From the NCBI RefSeq assembly GCF_001466305.1, contig NZ_JWID01000009.1, positions 31,325-95,324 of the forward strand: a DNA stretch of 64,000 nt, given 5' to 3'. The notes under the pieces were generated by a model, which made no database searches, was not told the origin of the DNA, and was given only the letters and a program-made list of their open reading frames with translations. Positions 18,711 through 27,008 of the stretch are shown here, piece after piece. The translations under genes were made by a program, and so were the position numbers. The stretch comes from Defluviitalea phaphyphila (lineage in GTDB: Bacteria; Bacillota; Clostridia; Lachnospirales; Defluviitaleaceae). Every line of letters begins with the position of its first letter. The first letter of the stretch is position 1.

Positions 18711-19634
18711 TTAAGTAATGATTAAAGCTATAAATGGAATAGTTACAATAGAAATAAGTGTAGATATAAATATAGCTTGGGAAGCAATTTCACCATTAGC
18801 ACCGTATTCTTCAGCTAAGATAGCAGTATTAGCTGCAGCAGGCATAGAAGCAATAATAACAGGAATTCCAAGTAATAAAGGGTGATTAATAAAAGGAGCT
18901 AAAATACTCCAAATAATTAAAGGCATAATAATTAATCTAATAAAACTAATAAAATATATTCTCCAATTTGAAAAGGTATCTTTTAATTTACTATGAGTTA
19001 GAAGACCTCCTACAACTATCATAGACAAAGGAGTTGTGGTAGAACCTAATAAATCAAGAGTTCCCTTTATTATATATGGAACAGGAATGGAAAAAACAAA
19101 AATTATAAATCCAATTATTACAGCAATAATTCCAGGATTGATAAATAATTTCCAATTAAAATTAATTTTAGAGTTAGAATCTTTTTTTAATAACCATATA
19201 CCAATGGTGAATATTAAAACGTTAAAAGGCAAATTATAAATAGCTGCGTAAAAAAGAGAGTCTTCACCAAATACTGCATTTAATACAGGATATCCCATAA
19301 ATCCTACATTAGAAAACATAATTATAAACGAAAAAACCCCAATTTCTTCTTTTTTTGAACGAATAATTTTAGGAATAATCAAAGCTATAAAAAAGGATAC
19401 AAAATAAGTAATAAAAGATATAATTAAAATTTGAAAACTTTCCTTTAAAAGCGAGGGAGTAATTTCTCTAATAAGAGAGCTAATAACTAAAGCAGGTAAA
19501 GATAGATTAACTAAAATACTAGTCAATCCTTTTATGGTCTCATCATTAAAAACTTTTAATTTTTTAGCGCAATACCCTGAAATAAGCAATAAAAACAAAA
19601 TTATAATTTGGCTAAATACATTTTGAAAATTCAT
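18711..19634 (-). CDS. AEC family transporter (auxin efflux carrier/malate permease type)
   Basis: A 307-residue integral membrane protein with about ten helices in two five-helix halves. The family motifs LVNLSLPALVISSL, FSNVGFMGYPV and PAAANTAILAEEYG are clear. Bacterial AEC members transport carboxylates such as malate; this substrate is not determined. It is the first gene of a minus-strand pair with the MATE gene, and diverges from the hyd operon leader. Confidence 0.9.
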   Translation of the reverse strand: MNFQNVFSQIIILFLLLISGYCAKKLKVFNDETIKGLTSILVNLSLPALVISSLIREITPSLLKESFQILIISFITYFVSFFIALIIPKIIRSKKEEIGVFSFIIMFSNVGFMGYPVLNAVFGEDSLFYAAIYNLPFNVLIFTIGIWLLKKDSNSKINFNWKLFINPGIIAVIIGFIIFVFSIPVPYIIKGTLDLLGSTTTPLSMIVVGGLLTHSKLKDTFSNWRIYFISFIRLIIMPLIIWSILAPFINHPLLLGIPVIIASMPAAANTAILAEEYGANGEIASQAIFISTLISIVTIPFIALIIT

Positions 19635-19776
19635 AGTATTTCTCCTTTATATATTTAAAATATAACAAAGTCAATGTTATTTATTATATATTAAAAAAAT
19701 AAAAATAAAAAGATGAAATATATAATAAATAATAAAAATAAAATATAATATATTTATATAATTAATCTAAAAAAAG

Positions 19777-19805
19777 TTGATCTTTTTTAAATACTTTGAT
19801 AAAAT
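19777..19805 (+). promoter_or_regulatory. Promoter of the hyd leader
   Basis: TTGATC is followed after 17 bp by TAAAAT. The predicted transcription start (about 19812) falls exactly at the base of the first hairpin of the leader. Confidence 0.7.
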
Positions 19806-19811
19806 AATAAC

Positions 19812-20008
19812 AATTCAAATGATAAGAGAGTATTCTTTTATTATTTGAATGATCAGGATAATACCTAACGAAAAAGAGAACAAAAATCTCTGATTCGGAA
19901 GGAAATTAGACATAAAGTATAATAAGTCCTATGGACTTTATAAAATCATAATAAGTTCTATGGACTTTATTATAGATCTAACTTTCCTTCGGGAAAGTTT
20001 TTTATTTT
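19812..20008 (+). promoter_or_regulatory. Structured 5' leader with terminator/antiterminator switch
   Basis: The leader begins with a 16-bp hairpin (19813-19828 / 19835-19850, two G-U pairs, 6-nt loop). A second helix, GATCAG / CTGATT (19851-19856 / 19890-19895), follows. Then GAAGGAAATTAGA (19898-19910) is complementary, with one bulge, to TCTAACTTTCCTTC (19977-19990). That helix would enclose two near-identical small hairpins (AAGTCC-TAT-GGACTT at 19924-19938 and a relative at 19948-19973). Its 3' arm overlaps the terminator stem at 19980-19999, so the two folds exclude each other. This is the layout of a riboswitch or other attenuator. I do not match it to a known class. Confidence 0.7.
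19980..20008 (+). terminator. Attenuator terminator with UUCG tetraloop
   Basis: The stem AACTTTCC / GGAAAGTT closes a cUUCGg tetraloop and is followed by TTTTATTTT. It lies 28 bases before the first gene of the hyd operon, so it controls read-through into it. Confidence 0.88.
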
Positions 20009-20035
20009 GTAAAATTTTAAAAAAGGAGGAATTAT

Positions 20036-20284
20036 ATGAGAAGAATTGCTGTTATTAGTGCTATTTTAGAAGAACCAGAAAAATGTCAAAAAAAATTTAA
20101 TGATGTAGTATCTAGTTTTAAGGGAATCATTAGAGGGAGGATGGGAATTCCTTTTGAGGAAGGAATAGGAGTTGTTTGTATTACTGTTATTGGAGAATTA
20201 AATGAAATTAATAGTTTAACAGGAAAGCTTGGGAATATTGAGCATGTTCAAGTAAAAACTTCAATATCTAAGAAGGAACTTTAA
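20036..20284 (+). CDS. TM1266-type iron-only hydrogenase system regulator
   Basis: The 82-residue protein has a single ACT-like/NikR-C-like fold: RRIAVISAILEEPEKCQKKFNDVVSS, then RGRMGIPF and GIGVVCITVIGE. This matches the small family encoded next to [FeFe]-hydrogenase maturases and named after TM1266 of Thermotoga. A ligand-binding regulatory role is proposed for the family but not proven, and no DNA-binding domain is present. It leads the hydEGF operon, three bases before hydE, behind the switch-like leader. Confidence 0.88.
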   Translation: MRRIAVISAILEEPEKCQKKFNDVVSSFKGIIRGRMGIPFEEGIGVVCITVIGELNEINSLTGKLGNIEHVQVKTSISKKEL

Positions 20285-20287
20285 GCT

Positions 20288-21346
20288 ATGAAAAAATTAA
20301 TTGATAAGTTATATGAACTTAACAATTTAGATGATAAGGAATTACTTGAACTTCTTAAAGGCATGAATGAAGAAGATATAATTTATTTAAAATCAAAGGC
20401 TTTAGAAGTAAGAAAAAAATATTATGGGAATAAAGTATATCTAAGAGGCTTAATAGAGTTTACAAATTATTGTAGTAGGGATTGTATGTATTGTGGAATA
20501 CAAAGAGGAAATTCTTTAGCTGATAGATATAGATTATCTCTAGAAGAAATTATGAGTGCTTGTAAAATGGGATATGAATTAGGATATAGAACTTTCGTCC
20601 TTCAAGGAGGAGAAGATGGATATTATACAGATGATAAAATAGTCAAAATAATTACTTCAATAAAAAATAAATATCCAGAATGTGCTATAACCCTTTCCAT
20701 AGGGGAAAAACCATATAAATCTTATAAAGAATATTATAAAGCAGGTGCTGATAGATATCTTTTAAGACATGAAACAGCAGATAAAAAACTATATGAAAGT
20801 TTACATCCAACAGGGTCTTTTGAAAATAGAATTAAATGTTTGTGGAATTTAAAAGAAATAGGGTATCAAGTAGGAGCTGGATTTATGATAGGACTCCCTA
20901 ATCAAACCTATGAGCATTATGTAAAAGACCTAAGATTTTTAAAAGAGCTAGAACCTCATATGGTAGGAATAGGGCCATTTATTCCTCATAAGGATACACT
21001 CCTTGCTAAGGAAAAGGGTGGAACAGTAGAGATGACTACTGTACTTTTAAGTATAATACGTCTTATGCTTCCTGAAGTATTACTCCCAGCAACCACAGCT
21101 TTAGGAACTTTACATCCTACTGGAAGAGAAAAAGGATTAAAAGCAGGAGCTAATGTAGTAATGCCTAATTTATCTCCTATTAGTGTTAGAGAAAAATATG
21201 CTTTATATGATGGCAAAATATGTACTGGAGATGAAGCAGCAGAATGTAGAATGTGTATTGAGCGAAGAATTAACAGTGCAGGTTTTAGTGTAGATTTATC
21301 AAGAGGAGATAATATTTTATGGAGGGATAGAAGATATGTTTATTGA
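20288..21346 (+). CDS. hydE: [FeFe] hydrogenase maturase HydE (radical SAM)
   Basis: HydE is a radical SAM enzyme that helps build the dithiomethylamine-bridged diiron subcluster of [FeFe] hydrogenase. The iron-sulfur motif CSRDCMYC (Cys62, 66, 69) is intact, and the segments TFVLQGGEDGYYTD and GAGFMIGLPNQT fit the family's barrel. At 352 residues it has normal length. It starts three bases after the TM1266-type gene and overlaps hydG by 11 bases. Confidence 0.95.
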   Translation: MKKLIDKLYELNNLDDKELLELLKGMNEEDIIYLKSKALEVRKKYYGNKVYLRGLIEFTNYCSRDCMYCGIQRGNSLADRYRLSLEEIMSACKMGYELGYRTFVLQGGEDGYYTDDKIVKIITSIKNKYPECAITLSIGEKPYKSYKEYYKAGADRYLLRHETADKKLYESLHPTGSFENRIKCLWNLKEIGYQVGAGFMIGLPNQTYEHYVKDLRFLKELEPHMVGIGPFIPHKDTLLAKEKGGTVEMTTVLLSIIRLMLPEVLLPATTALGTLHPTGREKGLKAGANVVMPNLSPISVREKYALYDGKICTGDEAAECRMCIERRINSAGFSVDLSRGDNILWRDRRYVY

Positions 21347-22712
21347 TAGAGAATATATTGAAAATTTATTAGAAGAAGCAAAAAATGCTTCTAAAGAAGA
21401 AATTAATAGAGTCCTTGATAAAGCAGAAGCAAGAGAAAAAATTTCTCATAGAGATGTTGCAGTCTTACTTCAAATTGAAGATGAAGACCAAGTTAAAAGA
21501 ATGTTTAAAATAGCAGGAGAAATAAAAAAAGAAGTATATGGAAATAGAGTAGTTTTATTTGCTCCCTTATATGTTAGTAATTTTTGTGTGAACAATTGTG
21601 TATATTGTGGATATAGAAGGGATAATAAGTTTCCCAGAAAAAAATTAACTAGAGAAGAAATTCAAGAAGAAGTAAAAATTTTAGAAAAAATGGGACATAA
21701 AAGACTGGCTTTAGAAGCAGGTGAAGATCCTGTTAATTGTGATATAGATTACATATTAGATGCTATTGATACAATATATAAAACAGAAAACAAAAATGGA
21801 ATAATTAGGAGAATAAATGTAAATATCGCAGCCACTACTGTAGAAAATTATAAAAAACTTAAAAAAGCTCAAATAGGAACTTATGTTTTATTTCAAGAAA
21901 CTTATCATCAACCTACTTATGAAAAAGTTCATCCTAATAGTATAAAAGGAGATTATGAATATCATCTAACAGCTTTTGATAGAGCTATGGAAGCAGGAAT
22001 AGATGATGTAGGAGGAGGAGTTTTATTTGGACTTGCTGACCCTAAATTTGAAGTAATGGGACTTATGATACACAATGAACATTTAGAAGAAAAATTTGGA
22101 GTAGGATTTCATACTATTTCTTTTCCGAGAATTAAAAAAGCAGAAGGAATTGATTTGAAAAAATTTCCATACTTAGTAGATGACGAAATGTTTAAAAAAA
22201 TAGTAGCAATAGTTCGTATAGCAGTTCCTACTACTGGAATGATTATGTCTACAAGAGAAACTAAAGAAATGAGAAGAGAATTACTAAACTATGGGATATC
22301 ACAAATTAGTGCAGGGTCTTCTACAGAAGTTGGAGGATATAAAGAAAAAGAAAAAGGAGAGGAAATTGATCAATTTGAATTATCAGACCATAGAACTCCT
22401 ATAGAAGTTTTAAAAGACTTAATTGATGATGGTTATATACCAAGTTATTGTACAGCTTGTTATAGAAAAGGAAGAACAGGAGATAGATTTATGAGTCTTG
22501 TAAAATCAGGACAAATTCATAATATTTGTACACCTAATGCTCTTATGACTCTTATGGAATTTATATTAGATTATGGAGATAAAGAGCTTTATAAAAAGGG
22601 AGAATTATTAATTAAAAGAGAAATTAATAAAATTGAAAGAGAAGATATAAGAAATCTAGTTGCAAATAATATAGAAAGATTAAAAAAAGGAGAGAGAGAT
22701 TTATATATTTAG
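21336..22712 (+). CDS. hydG: [FeFe] hydrogenase maturase HydG (tyrosine lyase)
   Basis: HydG cleaves tyrosine to give the CO and CN ligands of the hydrogenase diiron site. The radical SAM motif CVNNCVYC (Cys84, 88, 91) is present, and so is the C-terminal auxiliary-cluster site beginning YCTACYRKG and ending at the Cys of HNICTPNALMT. The 458 residues cover the full barrel plus C-terminal extension, which separates it from ThiH. Overlap with hydE implies coupled translation. Confidence 0.96.
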   Translation: MFIDREYIENLLEEAKNASKEEINRVLDKAEAREKISHRDVAVLLQIEDEDQVKRMFKIAGEIKKEVYGNRVVLFAPLYVSNFCVNNCVYCGYRRDNKFPRKKLTREEIQEEVKILEKMGHKRLALEAGEDPVNCDIDYILDAIDTIYKTENKNGIIRRINVNIAATTVENYKKLKKAQIGTYVLFQETYHQPTYEKVHPNSIKGDYEYHLTAFDRAMEAGIDDVGGGVLFGLADPKFEVMGLMIHNEHLEEKFGVGFHTISFPRIKKAEGIDLKKFPYLVDDEMFKKIVAIVRIAVPTTGMIMSTRETKEMRRELLNYGISQISAGSSTEVGGYKEKEKGEEIDQFELSDHRTPIEVLKDLIDDGYIPSYCTACYRKGRTGDRFMSLVKSGQIHNICTPNALMTLMEFILDYGDKELYKKGELLIKREINKIEREDIRNLVANNIERLKKGERDLYI

Positions 22713-22723
22713 GAGGATTGCAT

Positions 22724-23914
22724 ATGAATCAAACCCCAAGAGCTAATAGAAAGCATATCACACTATATGGCAACACAAATTCAGGAAAATCTTCATTATT
22801 TAATGCAATAATTGGACAAAAAGAATCCATTATATCTTCTATAAAAGGGACGACAACAGATCCAATCATAAGATCTATGGAATTAATCCCATTTGGGCCA
22901 GTAACTATTATTGATACAGCAGGATTAGATGATGAAGGAGAACTAGGAAATTTAAGAATTAAAAAAAGTTTAAAAATGCTTCAAAGAACAGATTTAGCTC
23001 TATACATAATGGATATTAATAATTTAGATGAAGACTCTTATAAAAAGACAATTAGAGAATTTAAAAAATATAAAGTTCCTCATATTTTAATTATAAATAA
23101 AATAGATACAGTTTCTAAAGATATTTTGAAAAATATTAAAGAAAAGTATCCAGAAGCTATTTATACTTCTATTAATGATAATAATAGCATTTTAAATTTA
23201 AAGGAAAAATTGATAAATGAATTATCAAAGGAAGATAAGGAAAAACCTATAGTAGGAGATTTAGTACCTTATAATGGAACAGTAATATTAGTTGTTCCTA
23301 TTGACTCAGAAGCTCCTAAAGGAAGAATTATACTTCCTCAAGTTCAAGTAATTAGAGACTGTTTAGACCATGGAATTAAAAGTTATGTTGTAAGAGATAC
23401 AGAACTTGAAAATGCTATTTCAGATTTAAAGCATATAGATTTAGTTATAACAGATTCACAAGCATTTAAAAGAGTTAATAAAATAGTTCCAAAAGAAATC
23501 AAATTAACTAGTTTTTCTATTTTATTTGCAAGATACAAAGGAGAACTAGACGTATTTTTAGATGGAATAAATATGATAGATAAGTTAAATGAAAATTCTA
23601 AGATATTAATAGCTGAAAGTTGTACTCATACTACTTCTCATGAAGATATAGGAAGAGTAAAGATACCTAATATGTTAAATAAATATACAGGTAAAAAACT
23701 GAATTTTGAATTTATATCAGGTCATGATTTTCCAGAAGATTTATCTAAATATGATCTAATAATTCACTGTGGAGCTTGTATGATGAATGAAAAAGAAATG
23801 AAAACAAGAATTCGACTTTGTAAAGAAAAAAAGGTAAGCATAATAAATTATGGTATAATTTTATCGTATTTAAATGGGATATTAGATAGAACTATGGAGA
23901 TATTTATAAATTAA
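22724..23914 (+). CDS. hydF: [FeFe] hydrogenase maturation GTPase HydF
   Basis: HydF is the scaffold that receives the diiron precursor and delivers it to the hydrogenase. Its GTPase domain has GNTNSGKSS (residues 16-24), the DTAGLDDEGELG G3 region and NKID. The C-terminal cluster-binding set (CTHT...HD...HCGAC) is complete. I use ATG 22724, seven bases after AGGAGG; a TTG at 22718 is too close to that site. It ends the operon. No hydrogenase structural gene is in the window. Confidence 0.95.
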   Translation: MNQTPRANRKHITLYGNTNSGKSSLFNAIIGQKESIISSIKGTTTDPIIRSMELIPFGPVTIIDTAGLDDEGELGNLRIKKSLKMLQRTDLALYIMDINNLDEDSYKKTIREFKKYKVPHILIINKIDTVSKDILKNIKEKYPEAIYTSINDNNSILNLKEKLINELSKEDKEKPIVGDLVPYNGTVILVVPIDSEAPKGRIILPQVQVIRDCLDHGIKSYVVRDTELENAISDLKHIDLVITDSQAFKRVNKIVPKEIKLTSFSILFARYKGELDVFLDGINMIDKLNENSKILIAESCTHTTSHEDIGRVKIPNMLNKYTGKKLNFEFISGHDFPEDLSKYDLIIHCGACMMNEKEMKTRIRLCKEKKVSIINYGIILSYLNGILDRTMEIFIN

Positions 23915-23923
23915 TAAAATTAT

Positions 23924-23969
23924 AAAAAAAGATAAAAAATTTTAGATGAAAAATTTTTTATCTTTTTTT
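23924..23969 (+). terminator. Intrinsic terminator of the hyd operon
   Basis: Twenty-base arms (A-run, GATAAAAAATTTT and the complement) around a short loop end in a long T-run. Confidence 0.88.
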
Positions 23970-23990
23970 TTGTAAAAATTAATAAAATTA

Positions 23991-24020
23991 TTGAATTTTT
24001 CTGCTTTTATATATTATACT
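23991..24020 (+). promoter_or_regulatory. Promoter of cassette copy 1
   Basis: TTGAAT is followed after 18 bp by TATACT. The same arrangement and spacing recur before copy 2, which supports it. Confidence 0.75.
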
Positions 24021-24054
24021 GTTGTTGTCGAAAAATAAAAAAAGGAGAGAAAAA

Positions 24055-24414
24055 ATGTCGAATATATTATCATATGAAGAAAGATTATTGAAGTATTTAG
24101 TTTTATTAGGAGAAGAAACACATTATAAAATTCGTACAAAAGAGTTATCTGATCCTAAATTAGAAGAAATATCTAAACAAATATGTAAAATTCAAGGAGA
24201 GATAGCAGAAAAAAATAATAATGTTATTATGGAAAAGGGAAAAGGCATATGTCCAAAATGTAATCAGCCTTTAAATGAAGATACTAATTTTTGCAATAGC
24301 TGTGGGTTAAATATTAATAAATTCTATGAAGAAGAAGTAAAAAAGTGTCCTGTATGTGGGAAAATTATTGAAGTAAATTCTATATTTTGTAGTATTTGCG
24401 GAAGCAAACAATAA
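24055..24414 (+). CDS. Double zinc-ribbon protein A1
   Basis: The 119-residue protein has a conserved helical N-terminal part (LLKYLVLLGEETHYKIRTKE, then a basic/acidic coil to about residue 62). Two zinc ribbons follow: CPKC...CNSC, then CPVC...CSIC. No membrane segment is seen. The ATG at 24055 follows AAAGGAGAG; an earlier TTG lies before the predicted transcription start. Zinc-ribbon pairs often mediate protein contacts rather than DNA binding. The family is not recognised; it is the first gene of a duplicated cassette and is close to copy 2 at 29099. Confidence 0.85.
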   Translation: MSNILSYEERLLKYLVLLGEETHYKIRTKELSDPKLEEISKQICKIQGEIAEKNNNVIMEKGKGICPKCNQPLNEDTNFCNSCGLNINKFYEEEVKKCPVCGKIIEVNSIFCSICGSKQ

Positions 24415-24428
24415 TAAGGAGGTATATT

Positions 24429-27008
24429 GTGTATTGCCATAAATGTGGAAAGGAAAATATAGATAATAGTCAATACTGTATTAACTGTGGAAATAAACTT
24501 AAAACATATGATATTTCTAATTTAAATATTGAAAAAAATATTATTAATTTCTGTAATAAATGTGGGGCTAAAATTTCTAAGAATTATTGTTCACAATGTG
24601 GGAATAGAGGATATGAATATAAAGATATTAAAAAATATAATTCAATAGATATAGAAAAAATTAATAATTTATTTAGAAAAGATAAATTTTCTATAAAAGA
24701 TATAAAGAAAATTTTTTTAATAGGTAAAAAAACTTTGAAAGATAGTCTTATTGGAGCTGGAGTTGCTTTTGTAGTTGGATTAATTTTATGTCTAATATTA
24801 AATTTAATTTTTATAAGAAAGACAGACATATTTTTTGATAACTATGAACAATTTGCTGAGTTAATAGGTAATAAGGATAATTTTTTTATAAATAGTATAA
24901 ATTTATATTTATTTTCTATGCAAGTTCCTTTTAATTTAATATTTGAGCCAGAAATTGAAGGTATAGAATTTATAACAAAATTCTCTTTTAAAATTTCATA
25001 TATTATATTACTTATTGTTCCTATAATTTCATTTTTAGTTGGTTCTTATAAAAAATACAAAGATAGTACATCTTCAAGAGAAAACCTAAAATATTACGGT
25101 GTTACTTCATTAATTTATAGTGTTTTATTAAATTTAGTTTCTTTAATAAATCATAGCCATACATTAATTGAAGATAACATAAATTTTAAACTGTCTTTTT
25201 CTTTTATTAAAGGGATAATAGTAATTTTTATATTATCTTTTATTATTCAATTGTGTTGGAGTATTTTTGTAAAAAAAGAAAGAATTTCAAAAATATTTCC
25301 TTATGATAGTATAATAGCTTTTATTACTATTGCAAAATATCAACTTATATATGGTGGATTATTAACTATTATAGTGTATATTTTTGGTGTTTTTGGTGTT
25401 TTGGGGAATAACATAGCTGAATCGATGAGAAATTTTAGAACATTATTATATCTTCCTAATATATGGTTGTATTTTACTTTAGGGATATTCGGTAATAATT
25501 TTAGAATAAATTTCGGGGATAATGATATAAAAATAGGGATTTTTAGATTAATGCAGGGGAATACAGATAGTTGGTACAGCTTGATAGGGATACAAATTTT
25601 AGTAATATTAGGAACAATAAGTATATTATATTTAGGATTCAGAAAGTATAAAAATAAAAAAAATTTAGGAGATTTAACTGTAACAATAATATTACTGTTA
25701 ATTTGGAACTTTATTTTGTTATTTTTTTCACAAAATTATATATATTTCAAAGGAAATATAGAAGCATTAAATAGTATATTTTCAATAAGTAATATGGGAA
25801 AAACAAAAATAGGAATGGAATTAATATTAAAAGCAGGATATTCATCTTTATGGGTTTTAATAAATATAGTTATATGGTGTGCGGTATTTGTGATTTTAAA
25901 ATATTTTATATTAGATAAAATTAATTTAAAAAGTTGGGAAGAAAAATTGAAAAAAAATCGTTATGTGTATGTAGGAGGATATACTATATTATTTTCTATA
26001 ATGTTAGTATTAGGATTTAGGTTCAACTTAGTAAATGGAGATAGTGTAATTGTTAAAAATATTATTGCAAATCAAGATTTTATTTTATCTTCACATAATA
26101 AAAACAACAATATTTATATAGATATTGAAGAAATAGAAGAAATTTTATTAGGTGAAAAAAATACTTATTTTATTCAAACATATGATAGTATTTATCAATA
26201 TGAGCCTAATAAAAATAAAATTTCTGAGATTTATGTTTCAGAGGGAGAAATTATTTATACTGATATTTCTGAAGATAATAAAAAACTTGCTATACAAGAA
26301 GTAACTTCTGATGGGAATAATGTAGTAATTATTAATGAAAAAGGAGAAGAACTTAATAGAAAAAAATTTAAAGATATGATAAATATTATATGGAATAAAA
26401 AAGGAGATAAGCTCTTAATAGAAGGAAAAACAAATCAAATTATGTTTTTAGAAAATGTCGATAATGAGTTTCTTGAAATAGAAGGTAAAAATTTATTGTG
26501 GAATAATGATGATACAATTACATTTCTTGATGGTAATAAAATATATATTTATAATTATAAAACTAAGACTAAAAAAGATACAGGGAAAGAAGCTGATATG
26601 TTATTAGATGGTCTATCTAAAGTAATAGCAGTATCTTCCAAAGAAAAAACAGAAATAGATGATGAATTTTCATATGAAATTAATAGTTTAGATGGAGAAA
26701 TTTCAGATACAGTAGATGCTGATATATTTGCATATTTTATAGATGATAACGATAGAAAATGCATTATAAAATATAAATTAGAAACATATGAAAGTATTTT
26801 AGAAATTTATAACAAAGATGAGAAAATAAATATGGAAAATGAGTACATAAAAATTCATGATATGTCTAATGATGGATTAATTATATTAAGCAAGGGATAT
26901 GAACATAATGTGTTGTTATATAACATTAATACAGGAGAATGGGAAGATATTACTATGAATTTAATATATACTCTAGATAGTATGAAAGAAGGTAATGAAA
27001 ATGAATAA
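24429..27008 (+). CDS. Zinc-ribbon polytopic membrane protein with beta-propeller-like domain, B1
   Basis: The 859-residue protein begins with two zinc ribbons (Cys3/6/17/20 and Cys42/45/54/57). About ten membrane segments follow between residues 93 and 516. A C-terminal soluble region of about 330 residues has repeated short beta patterns (IYQYEPNKNKISEIYV, KLAIQEV, WNKKGDKLLIEG, IYIYNYKTK), similar to PD40/WD40-type propellers. I infer ribbons in the cytoplasm and the propeller outside. Start is GTG 24429 (AAGGAGG six bases upstream), confirmed by the same MYCxKCGKEN start in copy 2. It overlaps the lipoprotein gene by 8 bases. Function is unknown. Confidence 0.85.
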   Translation: MYCHKCGKENIDNSQYCINCGNKLKTYDISNLNIEKNIINFCNKCGAKISKNYCSQCGNRGYEYKDIKKYNSIDIEKINNLFRKDKFSIKDIKKIFLIGKKTLKDSLIGAGVAFVVGLILCLILNLIFIRKTDIFFDNYEQFAELIGNKDNFFINSINLYLFSMQVPFNLIFEPEIEGIEFITKFSFKISYIILLIVPIISFLVGSYKKYKDSTSSRENLKYYGVTSLIYSVLLNLVSLINHSHTLIEDNINFKLSFSFIKGIIVIFILSFIIQLCWSIFVKKERISKIFPYDSIIAFITIAKYQLIYGGLLTIIVYIFGVFGVLGNNIAESMRNFRTLLYLPNIWLYFTLGIFGNNFRINFGDNDIKIGIFRLMQGNTDSWYSLIGIQILVILGTISILYLGFRKYKNKKNLGDLTVTIILLLIWNFILLFFSQNYIYFKGNIEALNSIFSISNMGKTKIGMELILKAGYSSLWVLINIVIWCAVFVILKYFILDKINLKSWEEKLKKNRYVYVGGYTILFSIMLVLGFRFNLVNGDSVIVKNIIANQDFILSSHNKNNNIYIDIEEIEEILLGEKNTYFIQTYDSIYQYEPNKNKISEIYVSEGEIIYTDISEDNKKLAIQEVTSDGNNVVIINEKGEELNRKKFKDMINIIWNKKGDKLLIEGKTNQIMFLENVDNEFLEIEGKNLLWNNDDTITFLDGNKIYIYNYKTKTKKDTGKEADMLLDGLSKVIAVSSKEKTEIDDEFSYEINSLDGEISDTVDADIFAYFIDDNDRKCIIKYKLETYESILEIYNKDEKINMENEYIKIHDMSNDGLIILSKGYEHNVLLYNINTGEWEDITMNLIYTLDSMKEGNENE

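Noticed and set aside
19921-19973. Short CRISPR-like or tandem repeat array
   Set aside because: There are only two related hairpins, without unique spacers or cas genes; they lie inside the hyd leader fold.
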